From assembly GCA_021850485.1 (NCBI GenBank), contig JAJZLY010000001.1:1-64000 (forward strand): a stretch of 64,000 nucleotides of DNA. Reading direction: 5' to 3'. Made by a program: the position numbers and the translations under genes. A model generated the notes under the pieces. The model saw only the letters and a list, made by a program, of their open reading frames with translations, was not told where the DNA came from and made no database searches. This document shows, one piece after another, positions 11,828 to 19,867 of the stretch; the stretch's first letter is position 1, and each line of letters begins with the position of its first letter. This DNA comes from Bacillota bacterium. Its GTDB lineage: Bacteria > Bacillota > Sulfobacillia > JAJZYS01 > JAJZLH01.

Positions 11828-12682
11828 TTAGGCCGGATCTGCGACCGTCTTCACCGCCAGATCGATGGCGGCCCGCAGAAGAGGCGTGCGCACCGCGTTG
11901 TGACGATAGGCGAGCACCACACTACGCCCGGGTAGCTCCACTGGTAGCGCTAGGCGGAGCAGGCTGCCGCTGGCCAGTTCGGCAGCCACCACCGGCCAAG
12001 GCAGCAGGGCGCTGCCGGCGCCGGCTACGGCCAGTGCCTTGACCGCCTCCAAGCTGTCGGCCCTAAGCCGGCTGTCCGGTGGCATGCCGAGACGGGCCAA
12101 AACCTCTGCCAGGTCGTGCCAAAATGGTGACTCCGAGTCGTAGGCGATGAATGCGGAACCGGGAGCAGTGCCCGGGGCCCGCACCAGCACCATCGTCTCC
12201 CGGCACAAGAAGACGCTCTCCAGGCCGAACTGATCGAGCGGGCCGCGCAGCACGCCCAGATCGACGCGTCCGGCTACCAACTCCTGGGCGACGGCCTGAG
12301 AGCGCATCACGCGCACCGTGATCGGTGCCTCCGGGAACTCAGTCAGAAGTGCGGCCAGCATCGGACCGAGCCGATAGCCAGCGATGGTGGGGGCGGCGGC
12401 CAGGGTGAGGCGAGGCAGGTCGGGACCGGGCGCGGCCAACGACGCCTGTCCAGCGGCCAGCGCCGCCACCGCTTGCCGGGCATGGGGCAGCAGACGGTGT
12501 CCCGCCTCGCTCAACCTCACGCCGTGGGCGTCTCGCCAAAAGAGCGGCTGGCCGGCCTCGTCCTCCAGTCGCCGGATGCGCTGGCTGACCGCCGGCTGGC
12601 CGAGTGCGAGGCGGTCGGCGGCCCGCGAGAAGGATTTGCACTCGGCCACTGCCAAGAAGGCTTGCAGGTCTTTGAGTTCCAT
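11828..12682 (-). CDS. LysR-family transcriptional regulator
   Basis: 284 aa. The N-terminal winged helix (MELKDLQAFLAVAECKSF, then AADRLALGQPAVSQRIRRLE) is classical LysR, followed by a periplasmic-binding-like effector domain. ATG 12682 follows GGGGTGG by 3 bp; the open frame extends 26 codons further without support. It is divergent from trmL and stands about 190 bp upstream of the cupin pair on the same strand. It could regulate the cupins or itself, though LysR proteins usually act on divergent genes. Effector unknown. Confidence 0.9.
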   Translation of the reverse strand: MELKDLQAFLAVAECKSFSRAADRLALGQPAVSQRIRRLEDEAGQPLFWRDAHGVRLSEAGHRLLPHARQAVAALAAGQASLAAPGPDLPRLTLAAAPTIAGYRLGPMLAALLTEFPEAPITVRVMRSQAVAQELVAGRVDLGVLRGPLDQFGLESVFLCRETMVLVRAPGTAPGSAFIAYDSESPFWHDLAEVLARLGMPPDSRLRADSLEAVKALAVAGAGSALLPWPVVAAELASGSLLRLALPVELPGRSVVLAYRHNAVRTPLLRAAIDLAVKTVADPA

Positions 12683-12752
12683 GATCCACCCCGTTTCTAT
12701 GGCTGTTGGCGTCAGAGCGTTGTCCGTCGGAAGGTCCGGATGGGGGTGTGGG

Positions 12753-13217
12753 GTGCACATCGTCTTGGTCGAACCGGAAATTCACATGAATGCCGGAAAC
12801 GTGGGCCGCAGCTGTGCGGTGACCGGCAGCACCCTGCATCTGGTCAAGCCGCTGGGCTTCTCCTTGGCCGACCGCTACCTGAAGCGGGCAGGGTTGGACT
12901 ACTGGCCGCTGATCGACCTGCACGTCCATGACAGCTGGGATGAGATCGTGGACCTGGCACCGGTTGATAGCATGCATCTGTTCACCGCCAGGAGCGAATG
13001 CTCCTATACCGACGTGCACTATCAGCCTCAGGACTGGCTGATCTTCGGCCGGGAGTCGGTTGGACTGCCGCAAACCCTCCTGGACGCCTTTGCCGACCGG
13101 ACTAGGCGGATCCCGATGCGACCGGTGACCGGAGCGAGGTCGCTCAATCTCTCCAACGCAGTGGTGATCGCGCTCTATGAGGCGCTGCGCCAACAGGAGT
13201 TTCCCGGCCTGCGCTGA
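12753..13217 (+). CDS. trmL: tRNA (cytidine/uridine-34 2'-O)-methyltransferase TrmL
   Basis: Compact SPOUT (trefoil-knot) enzyme, 154 aa, that 2'-O-methylates the wobble base of tRNA-Leu isoacceptors. The start motif HIVLVEPEIHMNAGNVGR, then DWLIFGRESVGLP and RSLNLSNAVVIALYEALRQ, are the three family motifs. GTG 12753 gives the standard N-terminus; an ATG at 12699 would add 18 residues not seen in the family. It is notable that three tRNA-Leu genes lie in this window. An inverted repeat overlaps its stop. Confidence 0.9.
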   Translation: MHIVLVEPEIHMNAGNVGRSCAVTGSTLHLVKPLGFSLADRYLKRAGLDYWPLIDLHVHDSWDEIVDLAPVDSMHLFTARSECSYTDVHYQPQDWLIFGRESVGLPQTLLDAFADRTRRIPMRPVTGARSLNLSNAVVIALYEALRQQEFPGLR

Positions 13218-13235
13218 GTGGCCGAAGGCCGGGAA
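13201..13235 (+). terminator. Inverted repeat over the trmL stop
   Basis: Perfect 10-bp arms (13201-13210 and 13226-13235) with a 15-base loop spanning the trmL stop codon. No T-tract; terminator-like but weak. Confidence 0.45.
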
Positions 13236-13242
13236 ACAGACA

Positions 13243-13258
13243 CCGGCTGGCCAGCCGG
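13243..13258. promoter_or_regulatory. 16-bp perfect palindrome upstream of nrdR
   Basis: CCGGCTGGCCAGCCGG is a complete palindrome 60 bp before nrdR. It does not match the AT-rich NrdR box. It could be an operator or part of the trmL/nrdR boundary structure. Confidence 0.3.
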
Positions 13259-13317
13259 CATCAGACTTGCTACGGTAGGTTGGGTTTGGTGCGGATATGC
13301 TCAAGGGTGGGATGACC

Positions 13318-13794
13318 ATGCGCTGTCCGAACTGCTCGGAGGAAGATACCAGGGTCTTGGATTCGAGACCGACCGAGGATGATCAGGCCATTCGCCGGCG
13401 GCGCGAGTGTCCGGCCTGCCTGCATCGATTCACGACCTATGAGCGGATCGAGCAAGGTCCCCTGGTGGTGGTGAAAAAGGACGGTCGCCGAGAGGTATTC
13501 GACCGACAAAAGGTGCTCAAGGGCGTGCTCACCGCCTTGCAAAAGCGGCCGATTCCGCTGGCCCAAGCCGAGGAGATGGTGGCTCAAGTGGAGCGCCAGT
13601 TGCGCCAGGGCGGTGGCGGCGAGGTGCTGTCTGCCGCCATCGGCGAGCGGGTGATGGACAGCCTGCGCCAGATCGATCAGGTTGCCTACATCCGATTTGC
13701 CTCGGTGTATCGGGCCTTTGAACACCCAGGCGGATTTCGAGAGATGCTGGAACACCTGGAGGGGGACGCAGAGCGTGAAGGCCGCGATCTTTGA
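13318..13794 (+). CDS. nrdR: Transcriptional repressor NrdR
   Basis: Zinc-ribbon plus ATP-cone repressor of ribonucleotide reductase genes. The N-terminus MRCPNCSEEDTRVLDSR, the second Cys pair CPACLHRFTTYE and the ATP-cone VVKKDGRREVFDRQKV are diagnostic. 158 aa is typical. ATG 13318 gives the canonical MRCP start; ATG 13312 is too close to the GGGTGG ribosome site. In Bacillus nrdR lies in the polA-coaE neighbourhood; here it is 15 kb away. No nrd structural gene is in the window. Confidence 0.96.
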   Translation: MRCPNCSEEDTRVLDSRPTEDDQAIRRRRECPACLHRFTTYERIEQGPLVVVKKDGRREVFDRQKVLKGVLTALQKRPIPLAQAEEMVAQVERQLRQGGGGEVLSAAIGERVMDSLRQIDQVAYIRFASVYRAFEHPGGFREMLEHLEGDAEREGRDL

Positions 13795-15019
13795 TCTGGA
13801 CGGTACCTTGGCCGAGACCGTGCCAGCCTTCGTGATGGCCACCATTCAGGCGATCACCGAGGTTACGGGTCAGACCATCTCGCTTCAGGACTTGCGCAGC
13901 CGCTTCGGACCGACGGAAGAGGAGATGCTGGGCGGCCTGGTGACAGCGGATCAGTTGCCCTCGGTGCTGGCAGCCTACTACCGGCACTACACCGAGAACC
14001 TCTCCGGGCTTGCTCTCTACCCGGATGTGACCGAGATGCTGGAGAGATTGCGGGCGGCTGAATGGCGGCTCGGACTGCTGACCAACAAGGGGCGGATCTC
14101 GACCCTGCTGACCGTTGAGGCGCTGGGCCTAGGCGGCTTCTTGGACGACATCCAGACCGGCACAGACGGGCCATCCAAGCCCGATCCCCAAGGCGCGCAG
14201 ATGTTGCTCGGCCGCCTGGGCGTCACCCCCCAGGCAGCGTGGATGATCGGTGATACCCCGGCCGACATTGCGGCTGGCAAGGCTGCTGGCATGCACACGG
14301 CAGCAGCGCTGTGGGGGCGCTCCAAGGCCGAGGCCGAGCTGGCTCTAACATCCCCCGACCTGTTGGCGTTTCGGCCCCAAGACGTCACGGCACACCTGGG
14401 ACAGGCGGCGTCTGGGCATCGCCGCGGCGATCAGCACCACTTCACGGTCGAGCGTTTGCGCCGGATGGAGGGACGGCGCCAGCTGCTGCTGCCGGCCGAG
14501 ATCGTGCTGGACGACCTGGCCCCCCAGGCACAATGGCAGGTGGCCGACATCGGCTGTGGCATCGGATTTTTGGCCATACCACTGGCTCGAGCGGTGCCAG
14601 ATGGCGTCCTCTGGGCAGTGGACCGCGAGCCTGAGCTGGTCGAGGAAACCGCTCGCCGAGCCAAGGAGGCGGACGTGCTGAACCTGCGGCCGCTGGTGGG
14701 AGACGCCAGCGAGACCGGCCTCGCTGACTCCAGTCTGGACGCGGTGGTCATTTCCCAGGTCTTGCATGACCTGGACGACGCCCAAGCTGCCTTGACCGAG
14801 GCCGTCCGCATCTTGAAGCCGCAGGGTTCTTTGTACATCTTGGAGTGGCAGCCGGTGGCCACGGAATTCGGCCCGCCGCTGGAAATCCGCATTCCGGCAG
14901 AGCGCCTGATCCGTTGGCTCAGCGAAGCGCAGTGCACCTTGTTGTGGCTGAGGTCTGAGCCTGAGCCGTTTTACCGACTTTTGGCCCAGGCACCAGCGGG
15001 TGCATCCGCCAGCCGCTGA
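13775..15019 (+). CDS. Fusion: HAD-type phosphatase (PpaX/Gph-like) plus SAM-dependent methyltransferase
   Basis: 414 aa in one frame. Residues 1-205 form a complete HAD hydrolase: IFDLDGTLAE with D7 and D9, LLTNK (motif II), SKPDP (motif III) and MIGDTPADI (motif IV), close to pyrophosphatase PpaX or phosphoglycolate phosphatase. After a short linker, residues 222-414 form a class I methyltransferase: HHFTVERLRR lead-in, VADIGCGIGFLAIPL SAM site and DAVVISQVLHDLDD. The second half resembles proteins normally encoded alone. GTG 13775 lies inside the end of nrdR, after GGAGGGGG. Neither substrate can be deduced. Confidence 0.87.
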   Translation: MKAAIFDLDGTLAETVPAFVMATIQAITEVTGQTISLQDLRSRFGPTEEEMLGGLVTADQLPSVLAAYYRHYTENLSGLALYPDVTEMLERLRAAEWRLGLLTNKGRISTLLTVEALGLGGFLDDIQTGTDGPSKPDPQGAQMLLGRLGVTPQAAWMIGDTPADIAAGKAAGMHTAAALWGRSKAEAELALTSPDLLAFRPQDVTAHLGQAASGHRRGDQHHFTVERLRRMEGRRQLLLPAEIVLDDLAPQAQWQVADIGCGIGFLAIPLARAVPDGVLWAVDREPELVEETARRAKEADVLNLRPLVGDASETGLADSSLDAVVISQVLHDLDDAQAALTEAVRILKPQGSLYILEWQPVATEFGPPLEIRIPAERLIRWLSEAQCTLLWLRSEPEPFYRLLAQAPAGASASR

Positions 15020-15130
15020 CAGGAGGCGCATACCACAGTCTGAGGCGGCCGGGCCGGCGCTGCGGCCTAGGTCGCGTTGGTGCCGCTGGCGTGCGGTAGG
15101 CTAAGATAGACGCCAGGGAGAGGGTGACGC

Positions 15131-15631
15131 ATGGCCAACCCCAAGTTCAATCGAGAGATCAAAGACCGGGTGGAGGTTAGCCTGCCGCTGGCCTTTCGCC
15201 GAGTGGAGGACCCATTGCTCGGCGCCAGCCTATTTTCAGCACTGCTAGACGGCGACGTGGCCCTCATGGACGAGGGGCTGCTGCATGGCCGCAGTGATAT
15301 CGAAAAGGGCATCCGCTGGAAGGCACAGAGCCGAGCGGAGATTCCGGACGCCCACCATTACCGGGTGGCATGGATCGCCGTGCGCGGTGGTGGTACAGAT
15401 GCCGCCTACCACGGCGTGACCATCTCCGAATTCTTCATCGACCGGCCCCAGCGGCTGGGGGCCAAGGACCTGCCGGCTCAGGTCAACGCCATGAGCAGAG
15501 CCCTCGCTGGCCAGGTCGAGGTGGCGGCCCTGCCTGACCCCCTACGCCGCGCGCTCGGTGCACTATTGCAGGAACGAGGCGCCCACAGTTGGGCGAACAG
15601 CGCGCCCGAACTGCGAGCAGCCTTTGCGTGA
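15131..15631 (+). CDS. Conserved-looking protein of unknown function, 166 aa
   Basis: The ATG follows a GGGAGAGGGTG ribosome site. The product is soluble with mixed alpha/beta character, has no membrane segment and no Cys, and contains a Trp-rich centre (RWKAQSRAEIPDAHHYRVAW). I recognise no family. A possible promoter (TTGGTG 15077-15082, TAAGAT 15102-15107, spacer 19) lies just upstream. Its stop overlaps the probable TTG start of the DNA glycosylase gene, which suggests co-expression with it. Confidence 0.7.
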   Translation: MANPKFNREIKDRVEVSLPLAFRRVEDPLLGASLFSALLDGDVALMDEGLLHGRSDIEKGIRWKAQSRAEIPDAHHYRVAWIAVRGGGTDAAYHGVTISEFFIDRPQRLGAKDLPAQVNAMSRALAGQVEVAALPDPLRRALGALLQERGAHSWANSAPELRAAFA

Positions 15632-16292
15632 GGAGAAGGGCGCCTGGCAGGCCGCTCAGATCCTGCATCGGCTGGCTGGTGCCTATGGAGACCCCCATTG
15701 GTGGCCGGCCGACAGCGCGCTCGAGGTGTTGGTGGGGGCGGTCCTCACCCAGTCGGTGCGCTGGCAAAACGTGGTCACCGCCATCCAGCGGCTGAAGGCC
15801 TACGGGCCCCTATCTGAGGCTGGACTCGGGCAGATGCCCTGGCCGCAGTTGACCGCCTGCTTGCGGCCGACGCGCTTTCCCAATCAGAAGGCCAAACGGC
15901 TTAGGGCACTGCTCGAGATGATTGCGGATGGACGAGGCAGAACGCTTGCGGACTTTTTTGCAGCCGATCTGGACCATCGGCAGGCCCTCTTGTCCGTCTC
16001 CGGTGTGGGAGCCGAGACGGCCGATGCCATCTTGCTCTACGCCGGACGCAGTCAGGCCTTCCCGGTCGATGCCTACACCCGCCGCATCGCCCAGAGACTC
16101 GTGGGAAACGTCGTTCCCGATCACCAACTCCGCCATGACACGCTGTCCCAAGTCTCTTCAGTGGACGGTCTGGCGCAACTGCACGGCCTGTTGGTCGTCC
16201 ATGGGCAGCGCCACTGTCAGGCGCGGCCGCACTGCTCCGGCTGCCCCTTGGCCGAGATCTGCGTGAGCGCCGAATTGGGGCAAACGGCGTGA
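15624..16292 (+). CDS. HhH-GPD DNA glycosylase, MagIII/endonuclease III-related
   Basis: Base-excision repair glycosylase with a 4Fe-4S cluster (222 aa). The hairpin is LLSVSGVGAETADAILLYA, followed by the catalytic Asp in AFPVDAYTRR. The position of the endonuclease III lyase Lys is Glu here (GVGAETA), as in the 3-methyladenine glycosylase MagIII branch, so it should be monofunctional. C-terminal cysteines are spaced 5-2-5 where endonuclease III has 6-2-5. TTG 15624 overlaps the upstream stop and gives the usual N-terminus; GTG 15558 is the alternative. Its stop overlaps the next start. Confidence 0.83.
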   Translation: MREEKGAWQAAQILHRLAGAYGDPHWWPADSALEVLVGAVLTQSVRWQNVVTAIQRLKAYGPLSEAGLGQMPWPQLTACLRPTRFPNQKAKRLRALLEMIADGRGRTLADFFAADLDHRQALLSVSGVGAETADAILLYAGRSQAFPVDAYTRRIAQRLVGNVVPDHQLRHDTLSQVSSVDGLAQLHGLLVVHGQRHCQARPHCSGCPLAEICVSAELGQTA

Positions 16293-17095
16293 TTCGGCTG
16301 CTGGTCTTGGATGTCGACGGCACATTGCTCACTTATGACGAAAGCCCAGGCCCGGGATTGCACGCAGCCCTCGGCACCATCTCGCCAAAGATCGCCGTCT
16401 GGATCGCCACCGGTCGCCGGCTGGCGGAGTTGTTGCGGGTGGTGGAGCGGTTGGGCTGGCGCCGGGACGTGGCGGTTTGCCTGAACGGTGCGCTGACCGT
16501 GGATCTCAAGCGCCGTCACGTGCTGTCGGCCCATCAGTTGGCCGTGGATCTGGAGCCGCTGTGGGAGCGCGCAGAGAAAAGCGGCCTGCAGGCTGGGGCC
16601 GTATTCCCGACTGCTACCTTGCCGGATCTCTTCGGGTCACCGGGCTTGGTCAACTGTGGGCTGCCCGGCTACGGCGGCCCCCGCCGCCGGCCGTTGCAGG
16701 AGGCCTGCTATATGTCGGTATACGGCACCCGGCCGGCGGTCTTGAAGTGGGCGGCGGAAGCCACACAGGTTGAAGGCGTGCGGGTGTACTCCGAGTGGGA
16801 GCGCTCCGGGCTCTTTCACGCCGAGCTGACGCCAGTCGGGGTGACCAAGCAGGTGGCGGTCAGCCAGGTCAGTGCGCGCCTGGGGTTCGCCCAAAAGGAG
16901 GTGGCGGCCGTTGGCGACGCCGCCAATGATGTCGCGCTGCTCAGGTGGGCGGGATTGGGTGTGGCCATGGGCAACGCCACCGAGGATGCCCAGGCCAATG
17001 CCGATCTGGTGATCGGCAGAGTGGAAGAGGGTGGGCTTGCCACCTTCTTGCGCCAGATCGCCCGCGGCGATGTGCGGGAGCTGGTCGGCGGGTGA
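16289..17095 (+). CDS. Cof-type HAD-IIB hydrolase
   Basis: 268 aa. Motif I is LLVLDVDGTLLTYD, motif II follows WIATGRR, and motif IV is AVGDAANDVALLRWAG with the typical tail AMGNATEDAQANADLV. The C2B cap lies between. Family members dephosphorylate sugar or flavin phosphates; the exact substrate is open. The GTG start overlaps the glycosylase stop, and the stop overlaps the glutaredoxin-like gene (GTGA both times), so it belongs to a coupled string from 15131 to about 19867. Confidence 0.9.
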   Translation: MIRLLVLDVDGTLLTYDESPGPGLHAALGTISPKIAVWIATGRRLAELLRVVERLGWRRDVAVCLNGALTVDLKRRHVLSAHQLAVDLEPLWERAEKSGLQAGAVFPTATLPDLFGSPGLVNCGLPGYGGPRRRPLQEACYMSVYGTRPAVLKWAAEATQVEGVRVYSEWERSGLFHAELTPVGVTKQVAVSQVSARLGFAQKEVAAVGDAANDVALLRWAGLGVAMGNATEDAQANADLVIGRVEEGGLATFLRQIARGDVRELVGG

Positions 17096-17346
17096 GGGCG
17101 ACGTTGCTCAGCAAACCGGGCTGCCAGCTGTGCGATCAGATGCGCCAGGTGGTAGGCGAAGTGGCGAAACGCTACGATTTGGATGTGCAAGAGCACGACG
17201 TGACCCAGGATCCCGAGATGATCCACCTGGAGATGAGCGTGCCCCTCTTTGTGATCGACCAGGTGCCACAGTTCCGCTTCACGGTGAGCCAGCAGGCGCT
17301 GATCCGCATTCTCGAAGAGAGGGGTTGTCCAAGACGCCAAACCTAG
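17092..17346 (+). CDS. Glutaredoxin/thioredoxin-fold protein (DUF836-like), 84 aa
   Basis: Short thioredoxin-fold protein. ATLLSKPGCQLCDQM carries a CxxC redox pair near the N-terminus and VPLFVIDQV holds the cis-Pro. This pattern is the glutaredoxin-like YuzD/DUF836 type. The GTG start overlaps the upstream stop. Too short for an NrdH with known tail; partner unknown. Confidence 0.82.
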   Translation: MRATLLSKPGCQLCDQMRQVVGEVAKRYDLDVQEHDVTQDPEMIHLEMSVPLFVIDQVPQFRFTVSQQALIRILEERGCPRRQT

Positions 17347-18515
17347 CGCAACGCACTGGGGGTTTTCAGGCCTCACCGACGGCAGTGCTGGACGCCATGG
17401 CCAAGAGCCTGCAGGCGCAAGGTCAGACCGTCTACAACCTAGCCTCCGGCGAGCCGGACATGGAGCCGGTGGCAGCGATCCGTGAGGCGGCGGCCCAGGC
17501 GGCCATGGCCGGACATAGCAAATACACTCAGGTGTCCGGAACACTGGCCCTTCGCCAGGCCGTGACCAGAGCATTGCTGCGCGATCAGGGGCTGGCTTAC
17601 CAGCCTGATCAGATCGTGATTTCATCCGGCGCCAAGCACGCCCTGTTCAACGCCTTTCAATGCCTGCTCAACCCAGGCGATGAGGCGATCTTGCCTGCAC
17701 CCTACTGGGTGTCCTACCCGGAGCAGATCAAGCTGGCAGGCGGGCGTGCCGTGATCGTGCCCGCTGCCGTGGAACAGGCCTACAAGCTGACGCCCCGTAG
17801 CCTGCAACAGGCCCTGAGCCCACACAGTCGCCTGCTTGTGTTAAACAGTCCGAACAATCCCACCGGCGCCGTGTACAGTGAAGAGGAACTGCGGGCGTTG
17901 GTGGGACTGGCGCTAGAGCACAAGCTCACCATCATCAGCGACGAGGTGTATCAGCAGGTGCTGTACCCGCCCGCACGCCATGTGTCGCCAGCCTCTTTGT
18001 CGGCGGCAGCCTTCCAGTCGACCGTGGTCATCTCCGGCGTGTCCAAGAGTTATGCCATGACTGGCTGGCGGATCGGCTATTTGGCCAGCCCGGACCGGGC
18101 GTTGATTCAAGCTGCGACTGCCCTGCAGAGCCAGACCAGCGGCAATCCCACGGCCGTTGCCCAACGCGCCGCAGAAGTGGCCTGGGACCTGCCAGCCGAG
18201 GCCACTCGCCACCAACTGGCAGCGTTCACAAGCCGCCGCCAGCGAGTCCTGGCTGCATTTGATGGCGTGGCCGGTGTTGCGATGGTGCCGCCAGCTGGTG
18301 CCTTTTACGGATTTTTGTCGATCTCGGGATGTCTTCGCCGCTGGCATGAGCAGTCTGCTGACGCCTTTTGCGAGCGGCTGCTCACCGAGCAAGGTGTGGC
18401 GGTGGTTCCCGGATCTGCCTTTGGCGCGCCAGATGCCATCCGGTTTTCGTTCGCGGTCGCAGACGAGGTGCTGACGGCAGCCCTGACCCGCCTTGTGGAG
18501 GCGCTCGGCCGGTGA
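17325..18515 (+). CDS. Class I/II pyridoxal-phosphate aminotransferase (aspartate aminotransferase-like)
   Basis: 396 aa, fold type I. The PLP lysine is in SGVSKSYAMTGWRIGYL, the cofactor-contacting NSPNNPTGAVY and YNLASGEPD are visible, and the N-terminus matches AspB-type enzymes. TTG 17325 inside the end of the glutaredoxin-like gene gives the normal start (SKTPNLAQRTGGFQASPT). Likely reaction: aspartate plus 2-oxoglutarate to oxaloacetate plus glutamate, but related enzymes accept aromatic or prephenate substrates. The stop overlaps murD. Confidence 0.9.
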   Translation: MSKTPNLAQRTGGFQASPTAVLDAMAKSLQAQGQTVYNLASGEPDMEPVAAIREAAAQAAMAGHSKYTQVSGTLALRQAVTRALLRDQGLAYQPDQIVISSGAKHALFNAFQCLLNPGDEAILPAPYWVSYPEQIKLAGGRAVIVPAAVEQAYKLTPRSLQQALSPHSRLLVLNSPNNPTGAVYSEEELRALVGLALEHKLTIISDEVYQQVLYPPARHVSPASLSAAAFQSTVVISGVSKSYAMTGWRIGYLASPDRALIQAATALQSQTSGNPTAVAQRAAEVAWDLPAEATRHQLAAFTSRRQRVLAAFDGVAGVAMVPPAGAFYGFLSISGCLRRWHEQSADAFCERLLTEQGVAVVPGSAFGAPDAIRFSFAVADEVLTAALTRLVEALGR

Positions 18516-19867
18516 GCGCGAAGCTTCCCGGCAGCCGGGTCGGCCTGGTTGGCTGGGGCGTCAGCCACCAGGCGCTGGGCCGTCATTTGTGCACTCTGGG
18601 CTGCACCCTTAGCGTCTATGATCAGCGTGAGCGGTCCGATTTGGACCTCCCTGCCCAGATGCTGCTGGACGAGCTGGCCGCCAGCTACGTCGGCGGGCCT
18701 GGTTATCTGGACCAAGTCGGCGTCGCCGATACGATGTTCCTGACGCCGGGCCTGCCGCAGCACCTGCCGCAGATCGCCGCCTGGCAACAGCGCGGCGTGC
18801 GCATCCGCGGCGAGGCGGAGTATGCGCTCTCCCTGCTCGGCGACCGGGTGATCGGAATCACCGGTTCCAGCGGGAAAAGCACCACCAGCACACTCACCGC
18901 CCACCTGCTTAGAGCCGGCGGCGTCCCGGCGGTGGCGGCGGGAAACTTGGGCACGCCGCTGATCGAGGTGGTGGACTTGGCTGGCGACCTGACTGTGGTC
19001 TGCGAGCTGTCCAGCTTTCAGCTGGGGCTGTTCGCGCAGCCGATGGCCCTGGCCGCCATCTTGAACGTCCGACCGAACCACTTGGACGTCCACCCTGGCT
19101 TCGAGGCCTACCTCCAGGCCAAGTTGAACCTGATCCGCAACCAGCGGGCCGATCAGGTGGCACTGCTGCCGGCGGGGGAGGAAGAGTTGTGGCGGGCGGC
19201 CGCAGCATTCGCTGGGAAAAAGGTGGCGATTGGCGACCCCGAGGCAGCGGAGGGGGCCTTTATTCGCGATGAACAGTTCGTGGTGCGACTGGCCGGCCAG
19301 GAGCGGATCATCGCCCGGGTCAGAGAGTGGCACCTGATCGGTGCCCACAATTTGCAAAACGCCCTGTTCGCGCTCTACCTGGCCCTGGCCCGTGGCGCCG
19401 ATGCAAAGGCGTTGGGCCTGGCTCTGGCCACATTTCAGGGACTGCCCCATCGGTTGGAGCTGGTGGCTGAGGTGGCTGGCGTGCGCTTTGTGAATGACTC
19501 GATCGCCACCACCCCGGATCGGACTGTGGCCGCCCTGGCTGCGATGCAAGGCCCGGTGTGGCTTCTGGCCGGCGGCTATGACAAACACCTGGACTATCAG
19601 CCGCTGGCGCTGGCGCGTCGGCCCCAGGGTGTGTTCTGCTTCGGTGCCACCGCCGCACAGGTGGCCGCCGCATTCGCCCAGGCAGACGTACCGGTGTGGG
19701 TGGGCGCCGACTTGGCCTGGGCCTTTTCGCAGGCCACCAGTCGGGCGGTGCCCGGCGACACGGTACTGTTATCTCCGGCGTCAGCCAGTTATGATCAGTA
19801 CTCGGACTTCAAAGAACGGGGGCAGGCCTTTATGGGCCTGGTAACACATTATGCCGACGCGCACTGA
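18512..19867 (+). CDS. murD: UDP-N-acetylmuramoylalanine--D-glutamate ligase MurD
   Basis: Cytosolic Mur ligase adding D-Glu to UDP-MurNAc-L-Ala (451 aa). ATP site [12 protein letters not shown] (K about 122), [21 protein letters not shown] and the MurD-specific C-terminal motif [17 protein letters not shown] are present. The GTG start overlaps the aminotransferase stop, and the 3' end overlaps typA by 17 bp. It lies outside any division and cell-wall cluster, which is unusual. Whether another murD exists elsewhere cannot be seen. Confidence 0.9.
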   Translation: MSAKLPGSRVGLVGWGVSHQALGRHLCTLGCTLSVYDQRERSDLDLPAQMLLDELAASYVGGPGYLDQVGVADTMFLTPGLPQHLPQIAAWQQRGVRIRGEAEYALSLLGDRVIGITGSSGKSTTSTLTAHLLRAGGVPAVAAGNLGTPLIEVVDLAGDLTVVCELSSFQLGLFAQPMALAAILNVRPNHLDVHPGFEAYLQAKLNLIRNQRADQVALLPAGEEELWRAAAAFAGKKVAIGDPEAAEGAFIRDEQFVVRLAGQERIIARVREWHLIGAHNLQNALFALYLALARGADAKALGLALATFQGLPHRLELVAEVAGVRFVNDSIATTPDRTVAALAAMQGPVWLLAGGYDKHLDYQPLALARRPQGVFCFGATAAQVAAAFAQADVPVWVGADLAWAFSQATSRAVPGDTVLLSPASASYDQYSDFKERGQAFMGLVTHYADAH

